Shown piece after piece: positions 41,487-44,994 of a stretch of 44,994 nucleotides of DNA. The notes under the pieces were generated by a model. It ran no database searches, was not told where the DNA came from, and saw only the letters and a list, made by a program, of their open reading frames with translations. The stretch spans positions 1-44,994 of the forward strand of contig JAHFBI010000004.1 of the NCBI GenBank assembly GCA_023250095.1, read 5' to 3'. This stretch comes from Candidatus Melainabacteria bacterium. GTDB taxonomy: Bacteria; Cyanobacteriota; Vampirovibrionia; Obscuribacterales; Obscuribacteraceae. The first letter of the stretch is position 1; the number at the start of each line of letters is the position of its first letter. A program made the position numbers and the translations under genes.

Positions 41487-42518
41487 ATGACTTCTAAAGT
41501 TTTCGATTCTCGGATGCAGGAAAGGCGGAGTGACCGTGGTGAGACCATGGTTTCACTTCTTGTCGCCACCTTGATCATGGCTTTTGTCGCTGCGGCAATC
41601 ATGGGGCTGGCCAGTCTTAACACTGTCGAAGGAAACAAAATTTGGAACAAAGTCGACAGCATAGCAGCAGCCCGGGATGCCCTGGACAGAGTGGGGCGGG
41701 CTGTGCGCATGGCTCGGTCCGTGGGCGACATGTATGGCGTCGTGCCGGCTGCTCTCAGTCCTTCGGTCGATTCGCGGATTGGCACAGGACCGTCTACTAA
41801 TACCACAGCAGTTACTTCCGACCCGGCTTTTGTCACCCAGTTAGAACAGGGCAATGTCTCTCTGGCATCGCCAAGCTTTCCTTCAATTGGAGATCCCTGC
41901 TGGGGACCGTATGCCTCCGTGCCGGCGACACCGCCCACTGGAAGAAGCCTGTCGGATATGGCCAACAATCCGTACACTCTTTCATCGGAAACTCTTGTTT
42001 TGCAAGTCCCTACTTTCGATCCGACAGGCTATCCTAATTGCATCCCGGATCCTACGGCAATCACGCCTATTCAAGCTGTGGACACATACGTCTACGAGAT
42101 GGTGCCTGACCTCAACAATCCCGGACCACCACAGCAATTCAAGCTTCAGGTAACGGCATTCCCTGCGCCCGGGTTTGTTACACCGCCTCCAGTTGGTTAT
42201 GTCGGGCAGTGCCCGATCACCAATGTCCCGGTCAACTTGCGCAATATGCAGCCTGTGACCTTGGCTGCCGGAATAATCGGGCCTCGTGACCCTGCTACCG
42301 GCAGGCTGGGTGTCTTCCAGTATGTCGACAGAAGCACAAATGTGATAACGACCACTCCCGATCCTGCCAAGCTGCAGGAATACAACGGAATTGTCGTCAA
42401 TATGGAAATTCTCAAGCGCGAGAATAATCAGAAAGCCTCCGTCATGTCTTTGCGAAATGAAACTTTCATGAGAAATAACACTTCTGCCACTGTTATAGGA
42501 CTTCCGCCCGGCTCGTAG
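41487..42518 (+). CDS. Type IV pilin-like protein (PilW/GspJ-like minor prepilin)
   Basis: A 343-residue protein. The prepilin leader (MTSKVFDSRMQERRSDRG) is cut after G18, giving mature E-T-M-V-S and a hydrophobic helix LLVATLIMAFVAAAIMGLA. There is no Glu at +5; an acidic residue stands at +1 instead, which is unusual. The long C-terminal part has Pro/Thr/Asn-rich loops and a VYEMVPDLNNPG region, and ends in VIGLPPGS. The ATG at 41487 has GAGGAG at 41474-41479; the TTG at 41472 overlapping the previous stop is less likely. It belongs to a three-gene prepilin cluster. Confidence 0.8.
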   Translation: MTSKVFDSRMQERRSDRGETMVSLLVATLIMAFVAAAIMGLASLNTVEGNKIWNKVDSIAAARDALDRVGRAVRMARSVGDMYGVVPAALSPSVDSRIGTGPSTNTTAVTSDPAFVTQLEQGNVSLASPSFPSIGDPCWGPYASVPATPPTGRSLSDMANNPYTLSSETLVLQVPTFDPTGYPNCIPDPTAITPIQAVDTYVYEMVPDLNNPGPPQQFKLQVTAFPAPGFVTPPPVGYVGQCPITNVPVNLRNMQPVTLAAGIIGPRDPATGRLGVFQYVDRSTNVITTTPDPAKLQEYNGIVVNMEILKRENNQKASVMSLRNETFMRNNTSATVIGLPPGS

Positions 42519-42565
42519 GCAGACGAGCACAGATGCCGGTCCCCTGAAATTCTGGAGTTAATGGA

Positions 42566-44476
42566 ATGAAAATACTTAGGACTTCCAACTTATCAAAATA
42601 TGTTCGGGCGGTTGAAGCCAGCAGGGCCGAGGGCGGTTTTTCCTTGCCGACCGTGCTGGCCATGGGTGTCGTCACAACTTTGTTTGTGTCGGCCCTCTTC
42701 AGTGCCCTTATGCCGGTTTACCAGAAAGTGGCTAACCTGAGATCCGGCACGACTGTGCGTGCAGCAGCAGAAGGTGGGTTGGATTATGTGCTCGGGCAAC
42801 TGAACACTTTTTACAGCGATCCCACGCATGCCAGCAGCACATCTGCCATGGAGACAACGGCAATTCCTTGTATTACCGACCCTAACATCACAGGTGACCC
42901 CAGCGGACGGATAAGCGTTGATGTGGCCATTGCGCAGCTGAACAACCCGCCGCACTCTTCTATGCTCTGGGATCAGACTCTTGCTACAACCACCGATCCC
43001 CGCACACTGGCCATGTTCTCCAATCGTTATAAACAGGTAACTTCCACTGCACGTTTTGGCGCTGTCCAGAAGACTATACGCGTTATGCTGGCTCCAGTAC
43101 CGGTAGTGCCGTCGGATACCGGTACCGGTGGCACTCCGGGCACGCAAGACAACGACAACTCGTTCGATGATTACACGCAGGTCCTGTTCCCTTATTCGGC
43201 CTTTGGTACAAGCCGGGTAGAGCTTGTCGGACAGGCCGGTATCAACAGCTACAATACCAATGACCCCCGACTCTATTGCGATATCGGCACTTTCGGCGCC
43301 GGCAACCAGGTCGGGACAGGCAGCACGATGAGGGGTATCGCTCAGGGCGGGTCGCAGCTGGAATTCCCTAACCCTCTCTCGTTCCAGACGACACAGATTC
43401 AGCAGACAGCCCAGACTTACAACGCCACTCCTGTCTCGCAGGCTCCCTGGTGCCATATCCTTGGCGATGTCTTCTCGAATGGCGATACTACCGGCTACTG
43501 GCCAAGAGGGAGCAATACAGCCACTTCTCATCCCTGGAACAATGTGTTTGGCTCGGCCAATGGTGTGGTAAATGGTGCTCCGGATGGTGCAGGCGGAACA
43601 GTTCCTGTCAACGCCAGTCCCAGCTGGAGCGGCGGGCTTGTCACATCTTATTCTTCTTACCCGAAACCCAGTGTTCCGGCTGCTCCGCAAGCCCCTCCCG
43701 GAACTCCTAACCTTGGATCTATCAGTCTTTCCAATAATGCGACTTTGAGTATCGATCCTTCTGCCAGCCTGCCTTCCGGCACAATCGGCTCGATTACTTC
43801 CGGGACTGTCAGAATACCGCCCGGGGATTATATTGTTAACAGCATTTCCATGACCGGCTCATCGCAGATAGTCATAGACTCAAGCGCTGGCCCGACCAGA
43901 CTCTTCTTGCAGGGTGCCAGCTCCGGCTCACAGGCTGTATCCACCGGTAACAGCACTCAGATAAATATGAGTGGGCTAAACGGGGCGACCGGCTTCGATA
44001 TGGGAGGACAGAACGGACAGGGATTCCCAAATACAACTCCCGGCAGCCAGCTTGGTATCAATAGAAACACTGTCATCAATGAGAATGCAGGCACCTCCAG
44101 GCAATTGCAGATGTATTATTCTGGAACCCAAAATATATATCTCACCGGCAACGAGCGCATGACTGTATATGCTCCCAATGCCACAATCAATATCGGAGCC
44201 CAGCCGGTCACGCACGATGCCAATTTCTATGGCGCGGCAGTCGGTGCTGTAACGCGGGTCATCTCCAGCTTCAACAGCGGTGGTGGGGCGTTCCTGCACT
44301 ATGATGGCAACCTGAGACCGCCCGGTCAGAATTTCATCGATCCGACCAATCCGCCAAACGTCTTTAATGTCCCCAGGATCAGACGCAGCCAGGGTGGTAT
44401 TCCTGGAGTTGGCGGCAGCCACGGACAGTCGGTGATATTTGGAGGATACAGGGCAGTCACCTGGCAGGAAATATAA
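42566..44476 (+). CDS. Large type IV pilin-like protein (PilX/GspK-like) with beta-rich Gly/Asn/Ser C-terminal domain
   Basis: A 636-residue protein. The prepilin leader ends at G24 (RAEGGFSLPTVL), mature F-S-L-P-T followed by the helix TVLAMGVVTTLFVSALFSALM; Glu at +5 is absent. The large C-terminal part is rich in Gly, Asn, Ser, Thr and Gln, with short repeating beta strands (GTVRIPPGDYIVNSISMTG, NIYLTGNERMTVYAPNAT). This suggests a beta-helix or adhesin-like fold, as in DUF7305-type pilus-tip proteins, but the family call is uncertain. The ATG at 42566 follows GGAGTTAATGGA. It probably acts as a pilus tip or adhesin component. A hairpin-rich region follows it. Confidence 0.75.
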   Translation: MKILRTSNLSKYVRAVEASRAEGGFSLPTVLAMGVVTTLFVSALFSALMPVYQKVANLRSGTTVRAAAEGGLDYVLGQLNTFYSDPTHASSTSAMETTAIPCITDPNITGDPSGRISVDVAIAQLNNPPHSSMLWDQTLATTTDPRTLAMFSNRYKQVTSTARFGAVQKTIRVMLAPVPVVPSDTGTGGTPGTQDNDNSFDDYTQVLFPYSAFGTSRVELVGQAGINSYNTNDPRLYCDIGTFGAGNQVGTGSTMRGIAQGGSQLEFPNPLSFQTTQIQQTAQTYNATPVSQAPWCHILGDVFSNGDTTGYWPRGSNTATSHPWNNVFGSANGVVNGAPDGAGGTVPVNASPSWSGGLVTSYSSYPKPSVPAAPQAPPGTPNLGSISLSNNATLSIDPSASLPSGTIGSITSGTVRIPPGDYIVNSISMTGSSQIVIDSSAGPTRLFLQGASSGSQAVSTGNSTQINMSGLNGATGFDMGGQNGQGFPNTTPGSQLGINRNTVINENAGTSRQLQMYYSGTQNIYLTGNERMTVYAPNATINIGAQPVTHDANFYGAAVGAVTRVISSFNSGGGAFLHYDGNLRPPGQNFIDPTNPPNVFNVPRIRRSQGGIPGVGGSHGQSVIFGGYRAVTWQEI

Positions 44477-44706
44477 AGTGGTGCCCGCAGAAGGGGCTCT
44501 CTTGCAGCCCTTCTGAGCAAGATGCCCGCGTGCTTGTGTAGCGCGCGGGCATTGCGCTGGCAGGCGGGTGTTTGTAATATTTTATCTGGTGAACGTCTGA
44601 AGGCTCATCCTAAGAGGAACATAGTTTGTAAGCCAGACCTGACTTTGACTGGCAATGCGTGTGCGTCTTGGGAAGTCGCATTTATTCTTTGACAAAGGAG
44701 AAGGAG
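44477..44706 (+). other. Hairpin-rich intergenic region before the pilC-like gene
   Basis: AGAAGGGGCT (44488-44497) pairs with AGCCCTTCT a few bases on, with one bulged G. A second stem pairs GCCCGCG with CGCGGGC around 44523-44550. Neither has a T-tract. They may attenuate read-through from the minor pilins into the next gene. AAGGAGAAGGAG (44695-44706) is a strong ribosome site for the next start codon. Confidence 0.5.
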
Positions 44707-44994
44707 ATGGACTCTCTCTTCAAGGGAAACAAACCACCAGCAAAAAAGGGCGCCGGGGCTGCTGCCGCTCGTGCGACCAAGGGGGCGACGCCTGCTGAGA
44801 AAGGTAAGAAGGGCTCCGACCCCATTGAGGAGTTCATGTCCCGTTTTGAGAAAGTCAAGCTCAAGGACATGGTCGTCTTTTCACGGCAGTTCTCAGCCAT
44901 GATTGGCTCTGGTGTTGCCATGTTGCGCACGCTTACAATCATTTCGGATCAGTGCGAGAACAAGAAGCTCAAAGAAGTGCTTGTCAGTGTCAGA
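44707..44994 (+). CDS. Type IV pilus / type II secretion inner-membrane protein PilC/GspF, N-terminal part (runs off right edge)
   Basis: Ninety-six codons are present. A basic, Ala/Lys/Gly-rich N-terminal segment (residues about 6-40) is followed by KVKLKDMVVFSRQFSAMIGSG and MLRTLTIISDQCENKKLKEVL, the start of a T2SSF domain. PilC anchors the extension and retraction ATPases at the pilus base. It is next to the minor pilins, which fits one pilus system. Strong ribosome site. The rest is beyond the window. Confidence 0.88.
   Translation, partial: MDSLFKGNKPPAKKGAGAAAARATKGATPAEKGKKGSDPIEEFMSRFEKVKLKDMVVFSRQFSAMIGSGVAMLRTLTIISDQCENKKLKEVLVSVR

Noticed and set aside
42593-43690. 365-residue minus-strand frame over the third prepilin
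   Set aside because: The plus-strand gene has a prepilin leader and helix and belongs to the pilin cluster; the minus frame is Arg/Cys-rich, typical of a shadow.

Overview
The window is a stretch of bacterial chromosome: moderately GC-rich, densely coded on both strands, with no phage, integrase, transposase or CRISPR. Several features point to a non-photosynthetic relative of cyanobacteria (Vampirovibrionia/Melainabacteria, perhaps Obscuribacterales). The Ssb closely resembles the cyanobacterial type, there are type IV pilus genes, TPR lipoproteins are common, and TTG starts are frequent. This assignment is an inference from protein resemblance, not a proof.

Layout. At the left edge is a truncated, exported FKBP-type prolyl isomerase (minus strand). 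Next come a response regulator, ssb, a two-PAS sensor kinase, and a sodium:solute symporter followed by two small membrane proteins. Positions 5.8-9.8 kb (minus) hold a serine beta-lactamase-like hydrolase and the yqeK-nadD-alr group (nucleotide, NAD and cell-wall precursor metabolism). Positions 10.0-11.4 kb hold HU, a Gfo/Idh oxidoreductase and a tRNA-Gly with a clear promoter and terminator. Positions 12.6-18.6 kb hold the proteostasis block tig-clpP-clpX-lon. Positions 18.8-25.2 kb hold three overlapping or closely spaced genes for very large coiled-coil proteins with no family I recognise. Around them lie an orphan zinc-ribbon protein, a fusion of an MshEN-like domain, a zinc ribbon and a TM2-like domain, a TPR protein and a membrane protein.

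Positions 29.5-36.4 kb hold a universal-stress-type protein, an aminotransferase / aldehyde dehydrogenase / acyl-CoA dehydrogenase set that looks like amino acid or amine catabolism, a TPR lipoprotein and a dodecin. Positions 36.7-39.8 kb (minus) hold an unknown 404-aa protein, dxr (isoprenoid precursors) and upp (uracil salvage). The right end (40.1-45 kb) holds a lipoprotein, three minor-pilin-like proteins and the start of a PilC/GspF-type inner-membrane pilus protein.

Two items stand out as possibly undescribed. The first is a dispersed intergenic repeat with an 86-87 bp core and a 103 bp period, present at three loci. Its terminal hairpin shows compensatory base changes between loci, and the copies sit against gene starts or ends. 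The second is the three-gene coiled-coil operon, whose third protein combines an unrecognised N-terminal domain, PPPLP repeats and a long C-terminal coiled coil. This could be a scaffold or filament system, but the function is not established by the sequence.
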